In this document: in pieces, positions 26,595 to 35,241 of the stretch
How positions within the stretch are numbered: the stretch's first letter is position 1
Layout: the number at the start of each line of letters is the position of its first letter
DNA from: Bradyrhizobium sp. AZCC 1693
GTDB lineage: Bacteria > Pseudomonadota > Alphaproteobacteria > Rhizobiales > Xanthobacteraceae
Reading direction: 5' to 3'
DNA: 64,000 nucleotides
Assembly: GCF_036924745.1 (NCBI RefSeq)
Contig: NZ_JAZHSD010000001.1
Coordinates: 3,286,001 to 3,350,000 of the forward strand
Translations under genes and position numbers: made by a program
The notes under the pieces: generated by a model
The model's database searches: none
What the model saw: the letters and a program-made list of their open reading frames with translations, nothing else
What the model was told of the DNA's origin: nothing

Positions 26595-26906
26595 ATGGCT
26601 GCGAGCCGCAACATCAGTGTCAGCGAGGCGAGCCGGCCGAAATTGCCGCGGCACGCCCGCTTGAAATTCGATGAGACGCGGCAGGTCTGGGTGATCCTGG
26701 CGCCGGAGCGCGTGCTGGCGCCGGACGAAATCGCAGTCGAGGTATTGCAGCTTTGCGACGGCGTGCGCAGCGTTGCCGACATCGTCGACCAGCTCACCGT
26801 CAAGTACACGGCCGACCGCGAGGCGATTGCCACCGACGTCATCGGGATGCTGCAGGACCTCGCCGACAAGGGTTTTCTGACCGAAGCACGTGAGAAGACG
26901 TCATGA
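26595..26906 (+). CDS. pqqD: PQQ biosynthesis peptide chaperone
   Basis: A 103-residue winged-helix protein, the founding type of the RiPP recognition element. It binds PqqA and presents it to PqqE. The typical core is present: PRHARLKFDETRQVWVILAP, ERVLAPDEIAVEVLQLCDG, then VADIVDQLTVKY and MLQDLADKGFL. The gene sits 6 bp after pqqC and overlaps pqqE by 4 bp (ATGA). It is separate from pqqC, unlike the PqqCD fusion of some methylotrophs. Confidence 0.97.
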   Translation: MAASRNISVSEASRPKLPRHARLKFDETRQVWVILAPERVLAPDEIAVEVLQLCDGVRSVADIVDQLTVKYTADREAIATDVIGMLQDLADKGFLTEAREKTS

Positions 26907-28111
26907 GCGACATTCTCGCCGATGGCAAAACAGCCGGCGCCGCGCCCAGCGACGGGCTCGCGGTCCTGGAATCGCAACGTTCGACTGCAGAGACGTTCGG
27001 CATTCCCCTCGCCGTGCTCGCCGAGCTGACGCACCGCTGCCCGCTGCAATGCCCCTATTGCTCCAACCCGATCGAACTCGATCGGGCGGGCAGCGAACTC
27101 ACCACCGACGAATGGAAGAAGGTGTTGAGCGAGCTCGCCGAAATCGGCGTGCTGCAGATTCATTTCTCCGGCGGCGAGCCGACCGCGCGCAAGGACCTGG
27201 TGGAGCTGGTGCAGCATGCGACCGACGTCGGGCTCTACAGCAACCTCATTACATCAGCGGTGCTGCTGACAAAGGAAAAACTGTCGGCTCTCGCCGACGC
27301 CGGGCTCTGCCATGTGCAGATCAGTTTCCAGGGCAACGAGCCCATGGTGGCCGATCGCGTCGCCGGATTGAAGAACGCGCATGAGAAGAAGATCGAGGCC
27401 GCGAAATGGACGCGCGAACTCGATATGCCGCTGACGGTGAATGCCGTCATGCACCGCCAGAACCTGCACCAGCTTTCCGACATCATTCAGATGGCGGTCG
27501 ATCTCGACGCCGACCGGCTCGAAGTCGCCAATGTCCAGTATTACGGCTGGGCGCTGAAGAATCGCGCCGCACTGATGCCGACGATCGAGCAGATCGAGGA
27601 GACCAGCCGGATCGTCGAGGAAGCCGCCGTGCGGCTGAAGGGCATTCTGGCGATCGACTACGTGGTGCCGGACTATTACGCGCTGCGGCCGAAGAAATGC
27701 ATGGGCGGCTGGGGCCGGCAATTCTTCAATATTTCGCCGGCCGGCAAGGTGCTGCCCTGCCACGCGGCGGAGAGCATCACCGGGCTCGAATTCGAATCCG
27801 TGCGCTCAAATCACTCCATCGCCTGGATCTGGCAGAACTCCGAGGCCTTCAACCGCTATCGCGGCACCGGCTGGATGCCCGAGCCGTGCAAGAGCTGCGA
27901 ATTCCGCGAGATCGACTTTGGCGGCTGCCGCTGCCAGGCCTTTGCGTTGACGGGCGATGCCGGCAACACCGATCCGGCCTGCACGCTGTCGCCGATGCAC
28001 GAGAAGATCTTCAAGGACGCCGAGCGCGAGGCGGCCGCGCACCAGGACCGCTTCCTCTATCGCAATTTCGCCGGCGGCACGCTGGAGACGGAAGGCGAGC
28101 ATGGCGCCTGA
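26903..28111 (+). CDS. pqqE: PqqA peptide cyclase (radical SAM)
   Basis: A 402-residue radical SAM-SPASM enzyme that forms the Glu-Tyr carbon-carbon bond in PqqA. The SAM cluster ligands are C46, C50 and C53 (HRCPLQCPYCSNP). Next come the GGE motif (HFSGGEPTARKDL) and the SPASM region with auxiliary-cluster cysteines (KKCMGGWG, LPCHAAE, EPCKSCEFREIDFGGCRCQA). It overlaps pqqD by 4 bp upstream and the hydrolase gene by 11 bp downstream. Confidence 0.97.
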   Translation: MSDILADGKTAGAAPSDGLAVLESQRSTAETFGIPLAVLAELTHRCPLQCPYCSNPIELDRAGSELTTDEWKKVLSELAEIGVLQIHFSGGEPTARKDLVELVQHATDVGLYSNLITSAVLLTKEKLSALADAGLCHVQISFQGNEPMVADRVAGLKNAHEKKIEAAKWTRELDMPLTVNAVMHRQNLHQLSDIIQMAVDLDADRLEVANVQYYGWALKNRAALMPTIEQIEETSRIVEEAAVRLKGILAIDYVVPDYYALRPKKCMGGWGRQFFNISPAGKVLPCHAAESITGLEFESVRSNHSIAWIWQNSEAFNRYRGTGWMPEPCKSCEFREIDFGGCRCQAFALTGDAGNTDPACTLSPMHEKIFKDAEREAAAHQDRFLYRNFAGGTLETEGEHGA

Positions 28112-29087
28112 CGCCGATGCCGGCAAATCCGTCAAACCCGCCGATCCGTTTGCGCCGCTGACGTCGGAGCAGTTCGCGGTCAGCGACGGTCACGATATCT
28201 ACGTCGAAAGCGTCGGCCGCGTCGGTGGCATTGCGGCGGTCTATCTGCATGGCGGGCCCGGCAGCGGCTGCCAGCCGGACCATCGCCGGCTGTTCGACCC
28301 CGAGCGCTTTCACGCCGTGCTGTTCGACCAGCGCGGCGCCGGCCGCAGTCGTCCCAAGGGTTGCCGCAACGCCAATACGCTGCCGCATCTGATCGCGGAC
28401 TTGGAAGCGATCCGCGAAAAATTCGACTTCGAACGCTGGATGATCGTCGGCGGCTCCTGGGGCGCGACGCTGGCGCTGGCCTATGCAGAGGCCCATCCCG
28501 ACCGCGTCGCCGGCATCGTGCTGCGCGCGACCTTTCTCGGCACGATCAAGGAAATCGAAAACGGCTTTCTTAACGTGTTGCCGCGCTTCTATCCCGGCCT
28601 TTACGACGACTTCATGAGCGTGCTGCCCGAAGGCGAACGCACGCAGCCGCTGCAGGCCTATTTTCGCCGTATCCTCGACCCCAATCCGGACGTGAATATT
28701 CCAGCGGCGCGGGCCTGGGGCGAAACCGAGCGCATTCTTTCCGAGCACACGCCGAACCGCACACGCCTCGATCTGCCGGCGCTCAGTTCATCGCGAGGCC
28801 TGCCGGCCACGCCGTTCATGGAAGCGCACTACTTCGCCAATGACTGCTTCATGCAGCCGAACCAGTTGCTGCGCGACGCGGGCAGGCTCGCAGGCATCCC
28901 CGGCATCATCGTGCAGGGCCGCTACGACCTGCTGTGCCCGCCCGCGACCTCGCACGCGCTTGGCGCGCTGTGGCGCGAGGCCGAGATTCGTTTCGTCGAG
29001 GGCGCCGGCCACACGCTGTACGATCCCGGCGTCCGCGACGCGGTGATGAAGGCGATCGCGGATATGGCTTCCAGAACCGGCAAATAG
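28101..29087 (+). CDS. Proline iminopeptidase-like alpha/beta hydrolase (S33 family) in the pqq operon
   Basis: A 328-residue cytoplasmic hydrolase whose ATG lies inside the last codons of pqqE (11-bp overlap). It has the prolyl aminopeptidase pattern: oxyanion-hole HGGPGSG at 50-56, FDQRGAGRS, the nucleophile in GGSWGATLAL (Ser119), and late Asp (GRYDLLCP) and His (GAGHTLYD). Prolyl aminopeptidases release N-terminal proline from peptides. PQQ formation needs proteolysis of modified PqqA, classically by PqqF/G, which are absent here; a role for this enzyme in that step is an inference from position only. Confidence 0.9.
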   Translation: MAPDADAGKSVKPADPFAPLTSEQFAVSDGHDIYVESVGRVGGIAAVYLHGGPGSGCQPDHRRLFDPERFHAVLFDQRGAGRSRPKGCRNANTLPHLIADLEAIREKFDFERWMIVGGSWGATLALAYAEAHPDRVAGIVLRATFLGTIKEIENGFLNVLPRFYPGLYDDFMSVLPEGERTQPLQAYFRRILDPNPDVNIPAARAWGETERILSEHTPNRTRLDLPALSSSRGLPATPFMEAHYFANDCFMQPNQLLRDAGRLAGIPGIIVQGRYDLLCPPATSHALGALWREAEIRFVEGAGHTLYDPGVRDAVMKAIADMASRTGK

Positions 29088-29099
29088 GAATCAAGAAAA

Positions 29100-29768
29100 A
29101 TGCCGATGGCGGGTAAAGGCATGCTGCTGACGTCGATGAACATCGACGCCGCGGACGAAGCCGAATTCAATCGCTGGTACGACCGCGAACATCTCGAAGA
29201 GCGCGTCGCGATCGACGGCTTCCTCGAAGCCCGCCGCTATGTCGCCCATGACGGCAACCCGAAATATCTCAGCCTCTATTCCACCGAAACGTTTGAAGTG
29301 CTCGACAGCCCGGCCTATCGCACCGCGCTGGCGAACCAGACTGAGTGGTCGAAGGCCAACATCGCCCGCTTCCAGAACATGATCCGCTCGGTCGCGCGCA
29401 TCACGATCAGCCAAGGCACCGGCCGCGGCGCGGCGCTCGGCATTGTCAGGCTGCGTCCCCCGGCTGGCGGCGAGGACAAATTGCGTGCGGCGCTGAGCGA
29501 ACAGCTCGATCCAGCACAGCTTGACGGGATCATCTCCATGCACTTGATCGAGAGCGACCCGGCGCTGTCGAAGCCGATCACCGACGATCCCTCCGCGCCC
29601 AATCCCGGCGCGAGCGACTGGTTCGTGCTGATCGATGCGACCGACGTTGGCGCGGTACCGGCGGCCATGCTGCGCTTCAGCGGCAACATTGCATTGAAGC
29701 CGCTGATAATCTCGAGCGGAATCTACCGGCTGATGTGGGATCTGGCCAAGAGCGATATCGGCGGTTAG
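29100..29768 (+). CDS. Unknown protein with a dimeric alpha/beta-barrel (EthD-like) pattern
   Basis: A 222-residue protein 12 bp after the hydrolase and so perhaps the last gene of the pqq transcript. Its N-terminal part (GMLLTSMNIDAADEAEFNRW, YDREHLEERVAIDGFLEARR) looks like the DUF4286/EthD-type ferredoxin-like fold: hydrophobic strand, 'E-FN-WYD-EH---R' helix, then a strand with YLSLYSTE. A second, weaker half follows from about residue 110. No catalytic function can be assigned. Confidence 0.65.
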   Translation: MPMAGKGMLLTSMNIDAADEAEFNRWYDREHLEERVAIDGFLEARRYVAHDGNPKYLSLYSTETFEVLDSPAYRTALANQTEWSKANIARFQNMIRSVARITISQGTGRGAALGIVRLRPPAGGEDKLRAALSEQLDPAQLDGIISMHLIESDPALSKPITDDPSAPNPGASDWFVLIDATDVGAVPAAMLRFSGNIALKPLIISSGIYRLMWDLAKSDIGG

Positions 29769-30871
29769 GCGCCGCCGCTGCTGCCGACGGTCGCGCCCAG
29801 CTTGAGCGGCCATCCGAACCTGACGGCACGGCCCGACAAAAAATCCCTGACCCAACGCTGCGCCGGTCGTTCGACATAGCGCCACACGATCCAGGCCAGC
29901 CACGTCATCGCCAAAACGATCGCCACGACCCACGGCACGGCGTTGGCAGGCGCCTGACGGGTAAACAGCACATAGCCGAACTGCATATGCAGGAGATAGA
30001 GCGGATAGGTCAGGCCGCCGGCCGCAAGCACGAGCGCCGACGGCAGCGGAACGTGACGAATTCGCGTCGCCAGGAAGATGATGCCGACCGATGCGAGACA
30101 GATCGCCGCCACGGTCCATGCGTCGAACACGCCGCCGGTGTGCGGCGCCAGCTTCACGGCCTTGTGGATCGATTGAAACACCGCTGTGCCGATCGACAGC
30201 GCAAGCATGCCATACAGCGCCGGACCACGGCGGCCGCGATAGAACTGATAGATCAGGAGCCCGACGGCGAAGAAACCGCTATCATCCGTGAGAAACAGCT
30301 TCTCCACCAGCGGCGCGTCGAGCGTCAGCTCATTGGCGAAGGTAATGCCGAGCCAGACCAGGATGATGGTATCGACCCGACGCGGGAATATCCCCGCCGC
30401 GATCAACACGGCGACCCAGGCATAGAACATCACCTCGATCACCAGCGACCAGTAGGATGTATCCATGTAGGGCTGACCGAACGCCGGCGCCGCGATGAAC
30501 AGGTTGGCGAGCCACTGCCTGAAGCCGGCGTCGAAGTGCGGCGGTCCCAGAAGCACGATCGCGAGGCAAGTCAGCGTCATGCAGAAGACGAAGGTCGGGT
30601 AGATGCGGCTGAAGCGGGCGATGGCGAAGCCGGTGGCGGTGCGGCCCTCGGCGGAATAGGCGATCACGAAACCGCTGATGACAAAAAATGCCGGCACGCC
30701 GAGAAAGCCGTATTTGGCGATCGGCGTCAGCCAGGGGAGCGCCACCTGCGGCACCCCGTGTGAGGCCGGGCCCCAGAAGCCGAAATGATAGAGAACGACG
30801 CCCAGCACCGCCACGAGACGCAGCAGGTCGAGCGCTTCGACACGCGGTGCTGAACTGGCTGATGGCGGCAT
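29765..30871 (-). CDS. Acyltransferase 3 family membrane protein
   Basis: A 368-residue membrane protein with about ten hydrophobic segments. The N-terminal RVEALDLLRLVAVLGVVLYH pattern has the conserved Arg and His of the OafA/ExoZ family, followed by GVPAFFVISGFVIAYS and FAIARFSRIYPTFVFCM. Such proteins transfer acetyl or other acyl groups to extracellular sugars. It is convergent with the preceding gene; stops overlap by 4 bp. Its natural target cannot be inferred. Confidence 0.88.
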   Translation of the reverse strand: MPPSASSAPRVEALDLLRLVAVLGVVLYHFGFWGPASHGVPQVALPWLTPIAKYGFLGVPAFFVISGFVIAYSAEGRTATGFAIARFSRIYPTFVFCMTLTCLAIVLLGPPHFDAGFRQWLANLFIAAPAFGQPYMDTSYWSLVIEVMFYAWVAVLIAAGIFPRRVDTIILVWLGITFANELTLDAPLVEKLFLTDDSGFFAVGLLIYQFYRGRRGPALYGMLALSIGTAVFQSIHKAVKLAPHTGGVFDAWTVAAICLASVGIIFLATRIRHVPLPSALVLAAGGLTYPLYLLHMQFGYVLFTRQAPANAVPWVVAIVLAMTWLAWIVWRYVERPAQRWVRDFLSGRAVRFGWPLKLGATVGSSGGA

Positions 30872-31118
30872 GATCAGAACGTTCCGGCACGGGAACTAGT
30901 GGCAATGCCGTGACGCTAGCGGAGAGCGGTGAAGGTGTTGTTAACGGGATGTCCCAAGTCGCCGGTCATGCCCTCAACGAAGCACAGGGTATGGAGCCGC
31001 CCGAATGGCGAGCGCACGTATATCGGATTTCCAGATGGGGAACCGAGCATGGGGTCAGCCGCTTGACCCGGCATGGACAACTACTCTGCAACGAGTGGTT
31101 AAGGATGATGAGGTTGCC

Positions 31119-31850
31119 ATGACCGACCTATCGAAACGCGGATTCATACACACCGCTTCCGGCCTGACCATCGCGGGAGGCCTCATCTCCATCGGGGCGG
31201 CCGGCGTGGTTAGGTCTGGCGCCGCCGCAGAGAATAAACGCCGAGGTAAAAGCACGAAGGACGACATGGAAGAAGCGGTCACGCCGCCGGAAGACCTGAT
31301 GCGTGAGCACGGTGTGCTCGATCGCGTGCTCCTGGTCTATGAAGCGGTGATCCGAAGATTTGGCGCAGGCGAGGATTTTGATCCTGCAGTCCTGACGGAT
31401 GCAGCCACGATCGTGCGCGACTTCATCGAGAACTATCACGAAAAATCCGAAGAAGATTACGTCTTCCCGCGCTTCAAGAAAGCCCGACAGATGGTTCCGC
31501 TGGTAGACACGCTACTCGCCCAGCACCAGGCGGGGCGCCACGTGACCGAGGCGATTCTCAGGCTCGCTCCGACGAGCCGCGCCGACGGTGACGACCGAAG
31601 GCGGCTGGTCGGGGCGATGCAAACCTTCATCGCCATGTACCGCCCACATGCCGCCCGTGAGGACACCGATCTCTTTCCGAAACTTCGCAGGCTGGTTTCA
31701 TCGAATGAATATGACGCCATGGCGGAGGAGTTCGAGAAAAAGGAACACGAACTCTTTGGCGAGGACGGATTCGACAAGATGGCTGATCGCATCGCACAGA
31801 TGGAGCAACGCATCGGCATCCACGATCTGAACCAGTTCACACCACACTAG
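31119..31850 (+). CDS. Hemerythrin-domain protein with a Tat-like leader
   Basis: A 243-residue protein. The ATG at 31119 follows an AAGGATGATGAGG tract. Residues 1-32 (MTDLSKRGFIHTASGLTIAG) resemble a Tat signal with K-R in place of R-R. The hemerythrin/HHE domain (about 65-205) has the expected iron ligands: REHGVLDRVL, ENYHEKSEEDYVFP, LLAQHQAGRHV and YRPHAAREDTDLFP. Such domains bind O2 or NO or act in iron and oxidative stress. It stands 18 bp before an MFS gene, and chrA follows. Confidence 0.85.
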   Translation: MTDLSKRGFIHTASGLTIAGGLISIGAAGVVRSGAAAENKRRGKSTKDDMEEAVTPPEDLMREHGVLDRVLLVYEAVIRRFGAGEDFDPAVLTDAATIVRDFIENYHEKSEEDYVFPRFKKARQMVPLVDTLLAQHQAGRHVTEAILRLAPTSRADGDDRRRLVGAMQTFIAMYRPHAAREDTDLFPKLRRLVSSNEYDAMAEEFEKKEHELFGEDGFDKMADRIAQMEQRIGIHDLNQFTPH

Positions 31851-31868
31851 CGCGCCGAAAGACCGTTC

Positions 31869-33050
31869 GTGGCCGGATGGCGTCTCACCATAGGCTCATC
31901 GCCTGCCTTCACCTTCGTGCTCACGATGGGAGTAGTGAACCTGTTCGGCGACATGACTTATGAGGGCGGAGCAGCCATGAACGGCCAGTTCATGGCAACA
32001 CTCGGAGCCGGCGCAGCGATCGTCAGCATCACGGCCGGGGTCGGCGAATTCCTCGGCTACGCGCTGCGCTCCGTCTCCGGATACATCGCCGACAGAACCG
32101 GCAGATACTGGCTCATTACCTTTATCGGATACGGCATCAATCTGTTTGCGGTTCCTGCCATGGCCCTGGCTGGAAACTGGCAGATCGCCGCGTTGCTGAT
32201 CCTTGCCGAGCGGATTGGGCGCGCCTTGCGCAAGCCGACGGTCGAAGCCATGCTTTCCTACACAACCGGCAAGCACGGACGAGGCTGGGTATACGGCGTC
32301 AACACCGCGCTCGACGAGACCGGCGCGACTCTCGGCCCCCTCGTCATCGCACTCGTTCTCTTCCTGAATGGTGATTACCGAACCGGATACGCGCTGCTGC
32401 TGATTTCCTGCGTGCTGGCGGCCGCCGCGCTCATTGTCGCCCGTATCAACTTTCCAGTCCCGGCACGGCTCGAAGAGGGTGAGACTGCGCCGGCGAGCGA
32501 ATTCGATCGATCGTATTGGCTGTATATGACGGGCGCGGCTTGCTTCGCAGCGGGGCTGATGAGCTACGAGCTCATCGCCTATCACCTGGTGACGGCCAGG
32601 ATCGTCAGTGAGAACTGGACACCGGTATTCCTGGCTTTCTCGACGGGATGCGGCGTGATTGCCAGCCTCGTGCTCGGCAAGTTGTATGATCGCGCCCGGC
32701 TCCCGACATTGCTTGTCGCCGTCGCTCTGTCCGCGCTTTTTACACCCTTCGCATTCCTCGGCGGTTTCACTGCAGTTCTCATCGGCATGGTATTTTGGGG
32801 TATCGGCTACGCCACGCAGGACACCCTGTTGAAGGCGGTGGTCGCCAACGTCTTGCCGGAGGGCAAGCGCAATCTGGCTTTCGGTCTGTTTTACGCAGGA
32901 TATGGCGTCGGCTGGTTGACCGGCAGCATCGTTGCGGGCTTGCTCTACGAGCAATCGCGTGGCGCGCTGATCGCGTTTGCGGTCATCGCCCAGCTCGCCT
33001 CGCTACCGCTGTTCGTGATTGCCAAACGACAGGAGCCGCGGTCACGCTAA
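31869..33050 (+). CDS. MFS transporter
   Basis: A 393-residue membrane protein with about twelve hydrophobic segments, starting at a GTG 18 bp behind the hemerythrin gene. The first loop region reads RSVSGYIADRTGRYWLIT, the MFS signature. LDETGATLGPLVIALVLFL and the late TQDTLLKAVVANVLPEGKRN resemble bacterial MFS proteins seen next to stress genes. No substrate can be named; co-transcription with the hemerythrin protein is likely from spacing. Confidence 0.85.
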   Translation: MAGWRLTIGSSPAFTFVLTMGVVNLFGDMTYEGGAAMNGQFMATLGAGAAIVSITAGVGEFLGYALRSVSGYIADRTGRYWLITFIGYGINLFAVPAMALAGNWQIAALLILAERIGRALRKPTVEAMLSYTTGKHGRGWVYGVNTALDETGATLGPLVIALVLFLNGDYRTGYALLLISCVLAAAALIVARINFPVPARLEEGETAPASEFDRSYWLYMTGAACFAAGLMSYELIAYHLVTARIVSENWTPVFLAFSTGCGVIASLVLGKLYDRARLPTLLVAVALSALFTPFAFLGGFTAVLIGMVFWGIGYATQDTLLKAVVANVLPEGKRNLAFGLFYAGYGVGWLTGSIVAGLLYEQSRGALIAFAVIAQLASLPLFVIAKRQEPRSR

Positions 33051-33206
33051 GCCTGTGGATCAGGTGATCACCAAGCCGCTGACGACGAAGGTAGCCGGCG
33101 AAGCTTCAAAAAATGTTTTGGACACGGAACCGAGGCCGCTCGGGCCGAAATGCTTGGCGACATTGCCGGTTCCCGATATCTTCAGCCGACAAATGGAGTT
33201 GAATGC

Positions 33207-34403
33207 ATGGCGGAAAAGTCCGCAGGCACCGTCGCAGAGGTTTTCGCCGCCTTCCTTAGGCTAGGCCTCACGTCGTTCGGCGGGCCGATCGCGCATCTCG
33301 GTTACTTCAGGACCGAATTCGTCGAACGGCGAAAATGGCTGAGCGAAAGCAGCTACGCCGATATCGTCGCGCTCTGCCAGTTCTTGCCGGGACCTGCTTC
33401 CAGCCAGGTCGGCTTCACCCTCGGCATCCTGCGCGGCAACGGACTGCTCGGCGGATTGGCGGCGTGGTTCGCGTTCACCATACCGTCGGCCCTCGTTCTC
33501 TTCGCCTTCGCGCTCGGCGCGACAGTCTTCACGGGCCCGCTCGCCGAAGGCGTTCTTCACGGCCTGAAATTGGTCGCGGTTGCGGTGGTTGCGCAGGCGA
33601 TCTGGGGCATGGCAAACAGCCTGACGCCGGATCGAGCGCGGGCTGCGATCGCGCTTGCGGCTGTTGCGATCGTGGTTTTCATCGGCGGATCGTTTGGCCA
33701 GATCGGCGCCATCGCCCTTGGGGCCATAGCAGGGCTCTGGCTGTGCCGTGGAAATGGATCCGCGCCGGCGGGCCATCTCGGCTTTTCGGTATCGCGTCGA
33801 CACGGCGCGATCGCGCTCGTGCTGTTCGCACTGCTGTTCCTGGTCACGCCGCTGGTGGCGGCAAGAACCGGCTCTCAAGGGCTCGCCCTGTTCGACGCGT
33901 TTTATCGTTCCGGCTCGCTGGTGTTCGGCGGCGGCCATGTCGTGCTGCCGCTGCTGCAGGCGGAAGTCGTGACGCCGGGCTGGGTCAGCAACGCGGACTT
34001 CCTTGCCGGCTACGGCATGGCGCAAGCGGTGCCCGGACCGCTGTTCACCTTCGCGGCCTATCTCGGCGCCATCGGACCCGCTCCCAATGGTCTGGCCGGC
34101 GCGACGATTGCGCTCGTCGCTTTGTCTCTGCCCGGACTACTCCTGGTCTACGGCATGCTGCCGTTCTGGGATGCGCTACGCCTGCGCCCCACCGCGCAGG
34201 CCGCGATGCGCGGCACCAATGCCGCCGTCGTCGGCATCCTTGGGGCGGCGCTCTACAATCCGGTATGGACCAGCGCCGTGCTCACCCCGCGCGACTTCGC
34301 CGTGGCGCTCGCGGGCTTCCTGCTGTTGACAGTTTGGAAACTGCCGCCATGGATCGTCGTGGTCCTGCTGGGGATGACCGGCGCCATTCTACAGGTGATC
34401 TGA
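33207..34403 (+). CDS. chrA: Chromate efflux transporter
   Basis: A 398-residue long-chain CHR protein made of two homologous ChrA halves. The first half has FAAFLRLGLTSFGGPIAHLG, the conserved FLPGPASSQVGFTLG and GGLAAWFAFTIPSAL; the second repeats them as FYRSGSLVFGGGHVVLPLLQ, GYGMAQAVPGPLFTFAAYLG. Family members export chromate or sulfate-like anions. The start is the ATG at 33207, which fits the conserved N-terminus. No chrB regulator is present. Confidence 0.93.
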   Translation: MAEKSAGTVAEVFAAFLRLGLTSFGGPIAHLGYFRTEFVERRKWLSESSYADIVALCQFLPGPASSQVGFTLGILRGNGLLGGLAAWFAFTIPSALVLFAFALGATVFTGPLAEGVLHGLKLVAVAVVAQAIWGMANSLTPDRARAAIALAAVAIVVFIGGSFGQIGAIALGAIAGLWLCRGNGSAPAGHLGFSVSRRHGAIALVLFALLFLVTPLVAARTGSQGLALFDAFYRSGSLVFGGGHVVLPLLQAEVVTPGWVSNADFLAGYGMAQAVPGPLFTFAAYLGAIGPAPNGLAGATIALVALSLPGLLLVYGMLPFWDALRLRPTAQAAMRGTNAAVVGILGAALYNPVWTSAVLTPRDFAVALAGFLLLTVWKLPPWIVVVLLGMTGAILQVI

Positions 34404-34421
34404 ACAAGTCATCCTGCCACG

Positions 34422-35144
34422 TTACAGCGGCTGGACCGCAAGTACCGGCTCCGCCGCGCGCGCGTCCTCGGTAAAACCTCGCATATCCGCGATCTCCTCG
34501 AACGAAGCACGCCCGGTGACGAGGCTGTTGATCGGCTGCGAGAGGTCGGCATAGCCAAGCGAAATGCCGCAGAACACGATGTATTCCCCGGGCAGCGCGA
34601 GATGCGCGCGTACCGTCTTGTGCATCGCTGCCCACGCCGCTTGCGGACAGGCCGAAAGGCCGCGCTCATGGGCGAGCAGCAGGATCGACTGCAGGAACAT
34701 GCCGACATCGGCCCATTGTCCCTGCTCCATGGCGCGGTCGATCGACAGGATCATGCCGACCGGCGCGCCGTAGAAATCGAAATTCCGCGCAAACTGCATC
34801 AACCGCGCCATCTTGTTCTCGCGGGGGATGCCGATGGTCCCATAGAGATCCTCGGCGCATTTGATGCGGCGACGATTGTAAGGGTCCTTCAGATTGGCCG
34901 CATAGATCTTATACTCCGAGCCCTCGGCGGCGGGATTGGCCGCGAGGCTCTGCCGCACCGCGTCGCGCAGCCGGTCGAGGTCGGGGCCTGCCATCGCACT
35001 TAGCCGCCATGGCTGCATGTTGCTGCTCGATGGCGTGCGGCGCGCGACCTCGATGATGTCGCGGACCAGGTCGGCGGAAACCGGTCGGCTCAGATAGGCG
35101 CGCGCCGAGCGGCGCTCGGAAATGGCCTGCGTGACGGTGGTCAT
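34422..35144 (-). CDS. Nitroreductase family flavoprotein
   Basis: A 240-residue FMN-dependent reductase. The N-terminal AISERRSARAYLSRPVSADL (R-x-S-x-R) and the RTPSSSNMQPWRL segment bind FMN. GMFLQSILLLAHERGLSACP and VFCGISLGYAD are the other family marks. Typical substrates are quinones and nitroaromatics with NAD(P)H; the natural one is unknown. It is transcribed away from a LysR regulator, which probably controls it. Confidence 0.92.
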   Translation of the reverse strand: MTTVTQAISERRSARAYLSRPVSADLVRDIIEVARRTPSSSNMQPWRLSAMAGPDLDRLRDAVRQSLAANPAAEGSEYKIYAANLKDPYNRRRIKCAEDLYGTIGIPRENKMARLMQFARNFDFYGAPVGMILSIDRAMEQGQWADVGMFLQSILLLAHERGLSACPQAAWAAMHKTVRAHLALPGEYIVFCGISLGYADLSQPINSLVTGRASFEEIADMRGFTEDARAAEPVLAVQPL

Positions 35145-35195
35145 GCGTGCAGCCTCGTGAAAATGGTCGGCCGCACAGGTTTATTATAGCCATCT

Positions 35196-35234
35196 TCGGA
35201 TTAATATGGCACGATCTTGATATCATAAATCCGA
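35196..35234. promoter_or_regulatory. Divergent promoter dyad between nitroreductase and LysR genes
   Basis: TCGGATT at 35196-35202 and AATCCGA at 35228-35234 are 7-bp inverted arms, with a TTGATATCATAA palindrome between them. They end 7 bp before the LysR start codon. LysR regulators often bind such a dyad to repress themselves and activate the divergent gene. This is a candidate site only. Confidence 0.35.
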
Positions 35235-35241
35235 TATAAGC

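Noticed and set aside
31038..31063. EcfG-like promoter (GGAAC-N16-CGCT) before the hemerythrin gene
   Set aside because: The -10 element deviates from CGTT and such partial matches are frequent in this composition; kept only as a note.
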